From Dacryopinax spathularia (Eukaryota; Basidiomycota; Dacrymycetes; Dacrymycetales; Dacrymycetaceae): a stretch of 64,000 bases of DNA. Under the pieces are notes generated by a model. The model saw only the letters and a list, made by a program, of their open reading frames with translations. It did no database searches and was not told the DNA's origin. A program made the position numbers and the translations under genes. Shown piece by piece: positions 31,323 through 43,552 of the stretch. The stretch is taken from contig JBBPFI010000007.1 of NCBI GenBank assembly GCA_037974965.1, forward strand, positions 434,001 through 498,000, given 5' to 3'. How positions within the stretch are numbered: the stretch's first letter is position 1; the number at the start of each line of letters is the position of its first letter.

Positions 31323-31547
31323 GGCCTTCATGGGTGTGGGTGGACGGTTGAATGGGATATGTAAACCCCCACTTTTGGGGTATGATGCATTTTTCTTCTC
31401 TACCGACCCTGTAAAATATCGGCCATTCGCATTTCCATAATGCTGCATGGATGCCATCCAACCTCTCTTATTCAACTAGAATTGCAGGGTATAAAACCAG
31501 TGTGATAAGGTACAAATGGGTGAAGATAGAGCAAAACAGAAAGACCA

Positions 31548-34098
31548 TCAAACCTTGACTTCGACAACAATGTTCACGATCATAATAACCACATAGCCCA
31601 CGATCAACCCAATCCCCCACTTCCTCGATAACCAGTAATTGCTGAGCGGGACAACGATGAGAGTTGCGAGGAGGATGACGAGCAGGCCGACTGCGCTGAC
31701 GATAAGAGTTGAGGAGAATACGATGTCGTAACCCTTTGATTCGGTCTCGCCTGCTACGACTGTGCCGGCAATACCGAGACCGATGAGGATGTTGAGCATC
31801 GGTCCAGCATAGCAAGCTGCGATGCCCATCAAGGGGCTACCCATCGAGGCCACGGTGAGGTTGGCGACGAGGTCCGCCAGTGAGTTGCCCATTGCGAAAA
31901 CGGTAAGACCGATGATGGCATCCGAGAGACCGAAGATGATGCCCAAAGTCTAGTATCACGGTCAGAATAATCTCCATCACAGAAAATGGGATCACTGACC
32001 TGCAGCACACGAACGACTTCGTCAGCAATTGCCATGATCCATACCATCGCCACACCAAAGCCGAGGAAACAGCGGAAAAGCTTGAAAGCAGGATGTTTGC
32101 CCTTGCCTCCATAGCGAAGTACGAGTGCGCTCATCAGGAGGCCTAGAGCCGCGCATCCGAGCATCATGTAGAAGAAGTAATTCGCCGTGCCTGCATAGCA
32201 AGTCAATCTCTCGGTGTAAAGATGTACGGGAGGTACGAACCGAAGATGACGAGCAACACCCATAGAGGACCGAGTATACACTGGACAGCCATCAACCATC
32301 GATTATAGGGCGACTCATCTAGAGCCTCCTCATCTTCTTCCTTCACCGCATCTAGCCTCTCTTCGCCCAAATCCTCTCGCGCATGAACGACACAGACCGG
32401 CAGGGTAAGTGTCAGGAGGAGCACAGCAGGCGCGGAGATGACAGAGAGTATCCGGCCGAACCAGTCTTTCTCTCTCAATGAGACCATAGTGGGGAAAAGA
32501 GTGCTCCAGATAGAGTAAAGTAAGCGCAAGGCTTTGGATCTACTTCGTGGTTGCGCTTCTGGTGTGACGATCAACGCGCTCTCCTCGTCCGTACTGGTCT
32601 CCTCCGCAATGGCCGCTTCAGGAGGTATAACATGTATGCTCGGAGCAGAGCTTGTCGCGACATGAGAGGTGTCGGCAGGCGAGGACGTCTTCACGAGCGG
32701 ATAGCCAACATACGGCGATTCGAACGGGTTCGGCCGCTCTAGGCCATCTGAGCCTGGTGATGCGGACCTAAGGGCGATCTGACCTGAGGTTCGACGGTGG
32801 GGGAGGGTATGATACCGGCCTCCTGCTGGAGGGTCGAAGATCTCTTCGTAGTGCGCTGGTTCGCCGAAGACTGCTGATTCGCGTTGGAGGGATTGGACGA
32901 CGTTGCGGAATTCGACGGCGCCGAGAAGGGAGAAGGAGGGGAGGTTGCGGCGGTGTCGAGTTGCACTGCGCGGAGCTGCGACCGCGCTGTGGGGATAGAT
33001 ATGGCCAGTGTTGTTCAGGTCTGAAGTTTGCAGCTGGGGGAGCCCTCGGCGACCCACATTCGGAACAACCAGTAGGGAGTCGGATGGCGAGGCGGATGGA
33101 GAGGGCGATGAGGACCGATTCTGGGCGTTTCCACTTGCTAGCGTCGAGCCCAGCAGCTCTGCATTAGGCGGCGCAGACAACGCCCGGTTGACTCGTGGTC
33201 CTCCATCGCCCATTGTCGGCTGCACAGGTATCGCCGGTATATGGAAATCGGACGCATCGTCCGAGTATGGCGTCTCCACCCGCGGGAACGGCACGTTCCC
33301 GTCATCCTCCAAGTACTGGTCCAGCGTGCCCACAAAATCGTCCCCCCTAAACGCCTGGATCTGCATCAACTTCTCCCTCCGCTTGTCGACATACGTCTGC
33401 ACCACCACCGTTCCCACGTATGCAGCGTACACGACGATGAGCATCCCTGCTTCCCACGCCATGAATACGCCGTCGCTGAGGAAGCCGAGGAGGAGCGCGA
33501 CGGATACGGCGTAGAAGATGACGTCTCGGAGAAAAGGGCCGCGCTGGACTCGGAAGGGCTTGATGAGGCACATCGACCCCGCGACGACGGAGACGATGAA
33601 CGTCCCTGCTCCCAGTAACTCCCCCACCGCCAGGCTCCCAGAATCGCTCCTCATCGCGGAGAACGTACTGAATAGGTCGGGGCTGCCATTACCGAATGCG
33701 AGGAACGTGACGCCAGCGACGTTCTCGTCCAGCCCGAGCATGACGGCGATCGTGGACAGGTTCGGGCAGAAGAAGTCGGATGCGGAGATGGATATGAACG
33801 AGAAGAGGAAGAGCAACCACGCGACGAGTCCGACGATGATGAGCCATCGTACGGCCGGTGCTGAGCAGAAGTAGATCTGCAGGTAAGGGATAGAGAGGAT
33901 CGAGTCGCTCGGCGAGCAGTGGTCGTGCGCATAGGAACACTGATCCTCCCTCGGCACGCTGAATGGCTCGCAGAGCTCTTCATCTTGTAATATGCTGAAT
34001 CGGTTTGAACGGTAGTTGAGCTTCAGTTGTACGAATGCGAATGCGATTGATGCGAGCAACGCCAATGCGCCGAGCTGAACAGCGTGCGACCGGCGCAT
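31548..34098 (-). CDS. Na+/Ca2+ exchanger-family cation exchanger (Ecm27 type)
   Basis: Three exons: 32241-34098, 32000-32190, 31548-31949, total 2451 nt, 816 residues. The two inverted alpha repeats carry the ion-binding motifs: VTFLAFGNGSPDLFSTFSAM in the first half and LTVFAMGNSLADLVANLTVA in the second. About five helices precede a long cytosolic loop (roughly residues 240-560) rich in Ser, Pro and Thr. Five to six helices follow. Residues 7-25 form a hydrophobic start that may be a signal anchor. The luminal or outer segment after it has Cys pairs (CEPFSVPREDQCSYAHDHC). The family moves Ca2+ in exchange for Na+ or H+ in internal membranes or the plasma membrane. Confidence 0.9.
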
Positions 34099-34553
34099 TT
34101 CATCGCGGGAATGTGCTGGGTTCGGGTATAGAGGCTGCTTGTCCCAACGACGACGCCAAGCGCTATTATCCTCCTATGATTTGTTGAACAGAATGACCAG
34201 AATGTAGGGTAGATAGTGAAAGCACAGATAAAGAAGCAGATATGCTGTCTGTGGTCGTCGTCGAGATCCGGTCTGGCACGGACCTGCCGGCAGCGCTGTC
34301 GTGGTCCCCTACGGCCTTCAATTCCTTCTGTGGCGCAAAGGCTGACGAGCGTATGATGTCCTCCACCGTCTGCCAAGCGAATTGCACACGATCACTACAA
34401 CAAATTGTCCATCATTTCTGCGTTTATATCGATGTATACATACAGGGGTTGGTATACATAGGAGAAGGGCATAGGACCAGCCGAACTCGCCAGCGAGCAT
34501 TCGAATCGAACGAACCAACGAACCAACAGGAGATGTAGAAGCACATCATCGCA
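34099..34553. other. Intergenic, upstream of the exchanger
   Basis: About 450 bp. It contains a direct repeat of CGAACCAACG units near 34510. No gene was seen. Confidence 0.4.
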
Positions 34554-35395
34554 TCAAGCGAGTAACAAGAAGAAAACCGCTGCCAGCAGTCCGGTATACC
34601 ACCCCTGAGCCTGCAAGGAGAAGGTAGAGCGCGCTGCGCCCGAGTTGGCAGCTTGAAGACTGCCGTAGCCTACTGCTGCTGCGCTTGGGGCTGCGGTCGG
34701 GTTGACTTGTACGTATCCCGAGCCGGCGACGGCGGAGTATACGGGGCCTTCGAATTCTGCGGATTCGGAGGGAGGAGGGGCGTCGGGGTCGATGGAGGTG
34801 CTTGGTCCTGCTACCGCCGATTGGGCTGGTATCGAAGCAGAGAGCAATTCGGTTGGAAGAGCGCTGCAGATGATCGTAGTTAGCAGGAGCAGGAACGGAG
34901 GTAGGCAGTAACGCACGAAGCCGCCCCCATTGTAGACTCCGACTGCGTGTTCCACAACAACGTATCCTGCCCAATGACCTCAGGCTGGGCCATACACCCC
35001 TCCCCTTCCCCGCCCTCAACAACAGTCACAACGCTGCTATTCCACGCCAACCCCTCCCCATCCACGAGCTGGAAGAGCGCCCCAGAGCCGGGAGGGAGGT
35101 CGGCTGTCCATTCTGCTGAGGGCTCCGCGCTTGGTAGGAGGCGCTCTCTGTTCCCGTTTCCGTTAGTTGTGAGAAGGAGAGGAGTGTGGTGGGCTTACAA
35201 GGGGAGGGAGGTACTGCTGTTGAGTACTGAGAGCGTGTATGGCCCTGTCGTAGGAGTCCAGGAGAGGTCGAGTGTCTCACATTGCCCGACCGTTGAGGGA
35301 AGATTCGCAAATTGCGCATTGGTGAAAGAGATGAAGAGCAAAGTGTACAGAAGGGACAGGAGGGAGATAGGGAATGTGTGTGTCAGGCGTGACAT
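34554..35395 (-). CDS. Secreted GPI-anchored Ser/Ala-rich protein
   Basis: Three exons: 35199-35395, 34917-35147, 34554-34863, total 738 nt, 245 residues. It starts MSRLTHTFPISLLSLLYTLL, a signal peptide ending near TNAQ. The mature N-terminal half looks like a beta-sandwich of the fungal Ser-Thr-rich GPI group (GQCETLDLSWTPTTGPYTLS, SSVVTVVEGGEGEGC). A low-complexity Ser/Ala/Pro region and a hydrophobic end WYTGLLAAVFFLLLA with small residues before it (NSGAARS) suit GPI attachment. The role is unknown; a cell-wall or plasma-membrane position is likely. Confidence 0.8.
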
Positions 35396-35818
35396 CTGTA
35401 CTGCTGTTTTGGACAATGAATGTTGGGAGGCTGCTCAACCTGGAGAGCCGGCGGCAACTCGAATGGACAACGAAAGAAGGGAGGGAAAGAGGCTCTTGCT
35501 CGGGGAGAGCGACGCACTGCTCAAGAGCACTTAGTCTGAGAATATGTTATATGACTGTGATAGCCGCAGATGCCATTAGCGAACGAACGGTTGTTATACT
35601 CATCGCTGAGCACCGCGACGATGTGCTTCTGGTCGGAGAAGCATTGGGTGCATGTCGACCAGGGACGCGTTGGCCGTGAAACACACACGCCGGTTGCTAG
35701 CCGCATTTCCACATGCATTATTTCTTCCCACACACTGGATCATCATGAAAATCGTAGTACGACGCTACTCGGACGAAGTACATACAGCTACCTACTCGGT
35801 TCGCAATAGTACCAATAC
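35396..35818. other. Intergenic, no gene seen
   Basis: About 420 bp between the GPI-protein start and the citrate synthase stop. Confidence 0.4.
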
Positions 35819-37613
35819 CTACAGCTTGGCCTTACCCGCGTATTCGGCCAAGTAATACCGCCTGCTCTGGCCCGAATGATACACGTCACTCGGTTTATCC
35901 CTGATCGACTTGCTCTCATCCTTCCTCTGATCAATAGGGACGAAATCCCTCTTCTCAGGGCCGACATATATCTGCCTCGGGCGCCAGATCTTCACTCCGC
36001 CTTCTTGGAGCATCATCTGTCTCCAATGGGCCAGCCACCCGGCCACGCGAGGGACGGCGAAGAGGACGGGGAAGAAGTCCATCGGGAAGCCCATGGCGCG
36101 GTAGATTAGGCCGCTCCAGAAATCGACGTTGGGTGCGAGTTTACGGGAGACGAAGTACTCGTCTTTCAGGGCTTCGTCGTGCAAACGCATAGCGGTCTCG
36201 AGGAGCGGGTCTTTGCCGGTGATGGCGAAGACTTCGTCGGCTGTTTTGCGGACGATGAAGGAGCGAGGGTCGGAGGTCTTGTAGACACGGTGGCCGAAGC
36301 CGGAGAGAACGCGTTCCTTTTTCTTCACTTGCTCTAGGAAGCGGGGGACGTTGTCGGGTTTGCCGATCGAGATGAGCATTCGAATAACTGCTTCGTTCGC
36401 ACCACCGTGCAACGGGCCGTAGAGCGATGCACAACCAGCCCTAACTAAGTGTCAGCATATAGTAGGCGTACTTTGAATTCTACCACATACGCGACGGCGC
36501 TGTATGGATCCACAAGCGAGCTAGCCGTCTGCAGTACAGTAGTGCAGGACGCGTTCAGCTCATGATCCGCATGCAGCAAAAACAGCACATCAAGCGCCTT
36601 TTCAAGAACCGGATTCGGCTTGTATCCCTCCTCGCCCAGGTGGTCCATCTGGTAGAGGAAACTGCCGGTATAAGACAGTCCAACTGGAGGAGTGACGAAC
36701 CCACGTCCCTGTCGGACACGGTATGCCATCCTGTTCCATACTTCAGCCTACGTTCGACGAGGGTGGAGGGGGGAAGACTGACGCTGCCATTGTTGTCGCC
36801 TTCCCTAGGAGCCGGTAGATCTGTTTATCCATCACGGCCAAGCTCTCTTGCGTGCCCCTCGTATACAAGCCCTGTCCGGCCAAACTCGGGTTGGCCTACA
36901 AACCGCCGCGACCCCAATTAGCAATCTTCTCGTCCCAGAGAGAGACTTCGGAACGTACCTCGGCGTAATAGCTCCCCAAGGCAGCGAACGCGCTCGTAAG
37001 AATCGCCATAGGATGCGAGTCGTACCGAAACGAACTGAACAGCTCTTCGGAGTCGACGTGCATTATACTGTGGTGCATCACTTCTTGTTGGAAGACGCTG
37101 AATTGAGGTCGGGTGGGGAGGTTGCCGTAGATGAGGAGGTAGGCGCATTCGAGGTAGGAGGAATTGACAGCGAGCTGTTCGATGGGGATGCCTGTATAAC
37201 CTTAGCCTGCGCATAGCAACCGTCTCGGCCCACTAACCTCGGTATCGTAGTACTGGCGGTGGTATTAGCATACATTATTGACCCCTGAAGGGTATAGCGT
37301 ACCTCCAGCCTCCCCATCAATATAAGTGATCTGGCTCCTGATCACAGCAGTATTCAAGAACCCCTTGTCGAGCACCCTCAGCCCCCGCTCAGTCTCGTTC
37401 TCCTCCCTCTCGCCCGGCTTGGCAGGAGCGACGATCTTCTTGAATGCCGTAGCAGGGATGGAGTTCTCCACGATCCTTTGATTCGTATCAGCATCAAAAG
37501 ACCTCTATGTGAGAGAGGCGGACTTACGGGATGGAGTACGTCTTCCCCGTACGCTCATCACGCACTGTCAGGCTCTCATTCCGCCCCTCCTTGGATGTCG
37601 ATCCCTGTACCAT
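35819..37613 (-). CDS. Citrate synthase with peroxisomal targeting signal
   Basis: Seven exons: 37528-37613, 37303-37475, 37238-37252, 36959-37191, 36783-36895, 36491-36730, 35819-36440, total 1482 nt, 493 residues. It condenses oxaloacetate and acetyl-CoA to citrate. Active-site blocks are present: LLHADHELNASCTT (His), GPLHGGANEAVIRM (His), LSGFGHRVYKTSDPR and APNVDFWSGLIYRAMGFP (Asp). There is no mitochondrial presequence (it begins MVQGSTSKEGRNESLTV), and the C-terminus is GKAKL, a type 1 peroxisomal signal. This marks the glyoxylate-cycle form (yeast Cit2 counterpart). Exon 3 is only 15 nt (Leu-Arg-Tyr-Arg), matching the conserved LRYRG. Confidence 0.93.
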
Positions 37614-38200
37614 AGCTACTAACAGTCAAGCAAGAGCAGGAGGGAGGAGCGCAACTCTTAAGGAGGAGGAGAAAGAGCAGAGGAGGTTGTGCGGTCGCCT
37701 GGCTATATGCGCCCGGTCTTATTCGTTCCCCGCATGATGGGGTCCTGATTCAGGAGCGTCACACCGGCAACACGCCCAAGCCAAAAGAAGCTTCCGGTTA
37801 TGAGGGGAACACGTGCGGGGAAGAACTATGGGCGCGTGAAATGCCGGGATGCTCCGGTATATTGGGGTGGGACAGGAGCAAAGGGTTGCCGGCTCATGCT
37901 CCGTCTCTTTAGCTGTCGTCCCCAAACCGACGAGGTCGACGGGAAAATCCGGTACGTGTTCATCATGTTGAGGTTGACGTGGGAGTACGTCTGACAGCCT
38001 GTTCCGAGATAGTCTAATAGTAGTTACAAGCCATTGACATTGTGTCACTAACGCAACGAGCGACTCTCACCCTAGGGGTTCTTCGGTTATTACATCGTCA
38101 CAAAAATAGGAGAAAAAGATCAAACGAGAGTCGTGTCTCTTTCGTCACCGAGGTATACAAGTACAATGCACAGGGGCAGGTATACAGCTTCGTTTTTTTG
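37614..38200. other. Intergenic, no gene seen
   Basis: About 590 bp between the citrate synthase start and the stop of the coiled-coil gene. Confidence 0.4.
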
Positions 38201-41200
38201 TCATCCCGAAGTAGCCCAATCGATCATCCTGTACCATGCTGTCGTGAACGGGTCGCTGATAGGAGACGTCCTCGCCATCCGGGGAGGGCCGTATCGCCTA
38301 TGATGCGCGTATTGGTGATATGACGTCCAGAGGGCGCGGTCGCGGTATGTCAGGCCGGGGTAGTAGGCGGCTGGATTGAGCACGGCGGCCCAGTGGAGGA
38401 TGATGAAGGTATAGAAGGAGATGATAAGAAGGATCCAAAGGAGCGTGTTGCGGGTGAGGGGGAACGATTTGAGCGGTCGGCCGCTGTCGGAGGAGCCGAC
38501 TTCGCCCGTGAAGTAAGGGTAGATCTTGGTGATAACTTGGCGAACGATCTGATGTGCTTTCGTGGCCAGTTGTGAGGCGTTCTCCGCAGGGACGGAAACT
38601 GCTTTGGTGGAACCGGGTCGAGGACCAGTTTTGTGCGATTGTTCGAGAAGCTGGTCAATAACCTTGCAGCCTTGACCTGTCTCTTGCTTGAGTGTTGCCC
38701 ACTCTCTGACAGTATCCTCGGAAATGCCTTTGGATAGGCCCTCGATCGGAAGCGTAATACGCCCGTGCCACTTGACAAGCACTTTGCGCTCCAATTCCAT
38801 CTCCGCTTCGGTGGCTTCGCGGCCGGATGTCTTGAGTAAAGCGGTAGAGGGGAAGGGCTCGGCAGGATCGACGATGTCTGCAGGAAGTGCCACCGTCTGA
38901 ACCGACTCCGACCCTGGTTCCTCCTGGACATCTATGACCACAGGTTCTGGCAACGCGTCCGTCTGAATCCACTCGTTCGTAGTGTATTGCAGCGGGTCTG
39001 CCTGGACAGCGATTTCCGCAAAGACACGCGACTTTTCGATTTCCGTATGGACCGAAGCCGGCCCAGCTTTCATGCCCGATTTCTATCACACCGGGATGAG
39101 CATCATATCATTTTCAAGAATAGAACAACGTACCCTGCCCTTCCGCCTAGTGACGACAGTATGCGTAACGAACGTCTCGTTGTCCGCATCCGTACTCTCA
39201 GCCGTAGATTCTTCTGCATCCACGAGCGTCCCGTCGTCCGTCTCCTCCGGTCGACCAAACTCGTTCGCAAGCGGAGACTTGTTCGACGACAACCTCGTCT
39301 TCTTAGATGACTCGGCTTGCGCAGCGCGGAGGGCGATGAGCTCCGCTTCGGCCGTTTGCAGCTTGTTGCTTTCCATTTCTTTTTCGTGCATAAGGGTCTT
39401 AATTTCTTCTCGGAGGTCCATGGAACGTTCTTCTGCTTCTTGGATCTTGAGCTTGAGGTCGTTCAGGTCGGCAGAATGTTTCGTCCGCAGCATTTGTGTA
39501 GCATGCTCGCCCTGAGGATTGATCAGGATGATGCTTCCGAAAGGCGAAGCGTGTGCTCACCTCTGCAAGCTGGCTATGCAGCTCATTCTCACTCTCCTTC
39601 AACCGGGCAATCTCATCATCTTTGAGAGCGGCGGTATGCTTGAGGGATTCGATGGTTGCTGAAGTAGTTGTAAGAAATAGAAGATGAAGCGGGACACAGG
39701 CACCTACTTCGACTATGCTGCAGCTCCCGATCCCGATCGTGCAGCTTGTCGTGGAGCCGCCGAAGTTCGTGCTCCTTGTTAGCGGCATTGATTTCGGACT
39801 ACGATAGGAAGTCAGCTAAAGCAAAACAATTGAACGCGGGTGACTCACAGCTGTAATGGACTGGTTCAGGGTATTCTGAGCAAAGCAGTTAGTGAGTGCA
39901 GTCGGCAGGACTAAAAAATGCCAACAATTTGCTGGAGCAGGTTCTCCATCTCTCGTTTCATCTGAGCAGCTTGTTGTCTTGCTTCATCGAGATCATCGCT
40001 CAGCACCATCCGATCTCGCTCCGATTTCTTCATCTCGGCTTCTGCATCTTGTGCCTTCTGGATTGCCTGGTTCATCAACCTCGTACATGTTCGGATGTAC
40101 GCATATAGCCGAGTGATGGAGACATCTCCAGGCATGGCGTCCTATTCTCCGTCAGCATTGAAATTGCGCTGGCTTGTTAATAGACGTACCGGATTGCTCG
40201 CAAACGTCGCTTCCATATCGTGGAAACTGTCCATGTCCAGCTCGAGCATCGAATCGCCTTCCTGAAGGTTCTGATCGTTGTGTGGATCGTGATAGAACTC
40301 CCCGCTCCGTGTTGGTGCAGATAACGAAGCGTGCAAGCTGTGTGTCCTGCCCATCGGGAATGCGTCGAGCTCTTGAAAGATGCTGCCAGGTGAAAGTACA
40401 GAGGCGGCGGATCTGGGTGAGGCCGGGTTGGAAGGCGCTCTGTGGCTTCCGAAGGTATCCTAGAAGCACATGAGTACACCTCCGAGATAAGTCGATGACG
40501 TTGCGCACCTCAACATCGCTCTCATGACTGCTGCTCCTTGACAAACTTCCACGACGCTTCGCAGGGGCAGGCGGTTTGCTGTGCCTCCAGCTACTTGGTG
40601 CACTTGGCACATCTCCTCGGCTCTCGTACACCTTATGGCCATGCTTGGGTCTCTTGGGCGGTGTTTCGGGGTTGGATGTGGTCCTGAGACGAGCCAAAGA
40701 TGCTTGTGTTGCACCCCCGGATGCCTTCTCAGGACTGGGAAATTGAAACTGCTGCAGCTGCTTGCCATGTGTGGAAACGCTACGCGGCTTTGCAGGCGTA
40801 GACATGACGGCTCCTGCTCCGAACAGCTCGTCGCCCGCTGCGTCCGATGCTAGGTCTGGAGCATCGGGTGAAGCGCTTCCACCTCCCGCACTGGCAGGCA
40901 GCGGGACGTGGCTAGGCGTAGGAGGCTCCAGGTGTACGTTAAGGTCATCCTCATCATCCGTTGATACTAAATGACGCATTAGAAGACCATTCAATCCAGG
41001 CAAAGTAGTGTGCGTACGGAGCATAGACACTTCTGCATCATCAAGATTCTTCGGCTCTCTAGTACCCAAAGTCTCTAACAGCCCACTAACCAAGCGATAG
41101 ACTTGCTCGGAGGTGAGCTGGAACGTTCGTATGGTTTCGGTCTGGAATATTGCCTTGACTGAATCGTCGTCCATGTCGAGCAGAGGGATGTCATTATTGT

Positions 41201-41438
41201 ACTGCTGTGACCAGAGGAGCAGAACATTTGGGATATCGGATCCCAGGACGATAGGGACATCGTCATCGTTGTATGATCTTGAAGGCCATTCGTTGAAGAT
41301 AGCTTCTAGCTGCCCAGGTAGGTCCACCATTGACGCAGGGCGACTGTGTGAAGGTGAGACGCCCTAACATTCCAGTCAGTTGCCTCCTTCGACGCGTCGA
41401 TGATCTGAACACCATACCAGTCTCCTCCGTGCAGCCAT
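38201..41438 (-). CDS. Large coiled-coil protein with C-terminal membrane anchor
   Basis: Multi-exon gene. The first exon is 41418-41438 (MAARRRL), joined by a 54 bp intron to GVSPSHSRPASMVDLPGQLE; this keeps the frame upstream of the internal Met at 41330. The N-terminal ~120 residues form a globular part (VLLLWSQQYNNDIPLLDMDD). A Ser/Pro-rich region follows, then several hundred residues of predicted coiled coil (AQDAEAEMKKSERDRMVLSD, LKLKIQEAEERSMDLREEIK). The last ~110 residues hold one membrane helix (TLLWILLIISFYTFIILHWA) and a ~55-residue tail. This plan recalls fungal nuclear-envelope (KASH-like) or organelle-tethering proteins, but I recognise no specific family. The stop is at 38201-38203. 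Confidence 0.72.
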
Positions 41439-41863
41439 CTTCGCTGTTGTCCCGTTCTCCCTTTCAGCTCAATCTCCTCTTGCTTTTTAATCAGGCGCTA
41501 GTCCACAGACTTGGTATATACGTTTATAAAGGTATGCTGATAGGAGTCGAGGAGTGGATTGTGGACTGTGGACGCGACTGGCCCGCAATCACAATCGCCA
41601 GTTCTGCCTCCGACGACTTCGCGAAGCAGCAAAACAAGGGGAGTTGACCGCGGGCTTCTTTTCAGCACCACATATGCCGATGGAAGTTAAGCTGCGCTCT
41701 GCAGTGGTTTGCAGTCGCAGATCTGTCATTGGCGTGCTTGAACCTTTTGTCCTCCAAGCATCAAGCTGTCGACCTGTGATGTGCCTGTGACTCGACAAGT
41801 ATGCCGTTTCGCCCGTCTTACTACATTCCGGATGCAAGTCAATGGTGACAAGCAGTTCAAGAT
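41439..41863. other. Intergenic, no gene seen
   Basis: About 425 bp between the start of the coiled-coil gene (41438) and the stop of the Asa1 gene. The minus-strand TATA box noted at 41523 is the only feature. Confidence 0.4.
41523..41528 (-). promoter_or_regulatory. Probable TATA box of the coiled-coil gene
   Basis: TATAAA on the minus strand, 85 bp upstream of the ATG at 41438. Confidence 0.35.
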
Positions 41864-43344
41864 CTACCCATCCTTGGTACTAGTTGTTCTCCGCTCGAAG
41901 TCCATGAGCTCCCAAACACTGATTCTCGTGTCCTTGCCACCCGCCACCAACCATCGCCGCCGCTTCTCGATGTCACCCTCTTCCTCTGCGGTCCCGTCAC
42001 TCCGCTTGGTTTCGGCATGTTGCAAGTATGCGAAGGCGACCGCATAACAGCTGTCCTTATGATATGCCAGCGTGCCCAGGGATTTGAAGCTTTTCGTCGA
42101 GTATAGGCGCACGCTGTCGAAACATCAGTCGATATTTCGTGGTAGAAGTGGTTAAACTTGCCTTCCATCCCAACCTGCGACTGCGCAGACCCTGCCGTCA
42201 GAGCGAATCGCAACTGCCCCATTTCCTGGATGTTTTGTTCGGTGAACTGTGGCGCGGGCTTCCACCAGGTTGTCCTGAATTGGGAGTCAATGCCGTGTAG
42301 CGGGAGGTGCTAGAGCGCTATCTCACCTTCAGAAGATACTTGCCGATTAGATGATCGGCCGATATCGTAAGAGCGAATGACAGGGTGGGATCAACCGCGA
42401 GATGCATGACTAGAATAGCTCTCTCAGCGCAAAGTTAGGAGGGCATCTCCAAACCCATACCGGATTCTCGATGAACTTTCGCCGACCATAGGGACACCCA
42501 ACCTTGCCCTTCGATTGACAACTTGGCTGAACCCTCGTACACATGCAGACCGACGCTTCCATCTTCATACCCCGCCAGTATACGCAGCTGACCGCTTCTT
42601 GATCCCAATCCAGAAGGAGCACGATACATGTGCATAGACATGACGATGCCTGTACCCACATGTAAGCGCGGCTAAGCGCGGCAATTCAACTAGCGGACCT
42701 GTTTTAGTTCGACCAGTTCCGTCCGAAGTAGCGGGCTCTTGATTCGCCTTTCCGACTGCGGCATGTATCCGCTGAAGGGAGGGTAGCTCCCAGATGTCGA
42801 CCTGCAATGATACAGCATACGTCACCTCATGAATCTGGAGCTGAGAGCGAACAACCAACGAAGTTAGCGTCAACCAGATTAGGAACAGCAACCAGAGCAG
42901 TCGCAGATCTTCCTGGATCCTCGATCGATCCTCGTAGCAGAGAGAATCGACAGTAGTTCAAGGCGTTCACATCCAGGGAATACAGTAGTCGAGGCTGCTC
43001 AAGCGAGGTTGACGTGTCGTCCGCTATGGTTTCGAGGATGTCTGGTAATGACCAGACGTGGAGTTTGTTGTCCCTTCCATGCCTGTTCCACGGTGAGTTC
43101 CTCCACATACAACGATCCCAGTGGTGATGTACGTGACGACTTTGTCATCCCATTCTTCCACTCCCAGAATGCTGCCAGTATGGGCTTGCCATAGTGCAAC
43201 GGGCCGTAAGGTGCTGCACAGGACTATGCAGACGAAGCCATCAGAGTCGCCAGAGTATATCAGCGTGTTATCAGCCGAGAATGCTAACGCGGAGATTTGC
43301 GCTTTATGCTGCCTTAATATATGTATGGGAGATGGCGCCGACAT
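41864..43344 (-). CDS. ASA1: WD40 protein Asa1 (ASTRA complex subunit)
   Basis: Multi-exon gene of WD40 repeats. It starts MSAPSPIHILRQHKAQISAL and AFSADNTLIYSGDSDGFVCI, matching Asa1 closely (SPIHILR-H, LYSGD). It continues with NKLHVWSLPDILETI, VDIWELPSLQRIH, QLRILAGYEDGSVGLHVYEG, LVMHLAVDPTLSFALTISAD and the final blade RRWLVAGGKDTRISVWELMD. Asa1 belongs to the ASTRA assembly with Tra1 and Tti/Tel2 partners, a chaperone for PIK-related kinases. The internal exon borders were only partly resolved. The stop is at 41864-41866. Confidence 0.83.
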
Positions 43345-43552
43345 TTCAGCCTGCCTTCAGCATGAAGATTGAGGAGAGGACAGGTGGATCGGCGCTCGGG
43401 CGCTCATGCACAACCATCTATTTAGGCGCCCGGCAACACCGCCACAAGTCACCTTATGGAGGGACGCCCATTGCAGCGAAGGCCTGTATCTTCCCCACTT
43501 GGGAACAGTGGTACTATTACACAAAGTGATGTACAACGTGGTATTCTGCAGC

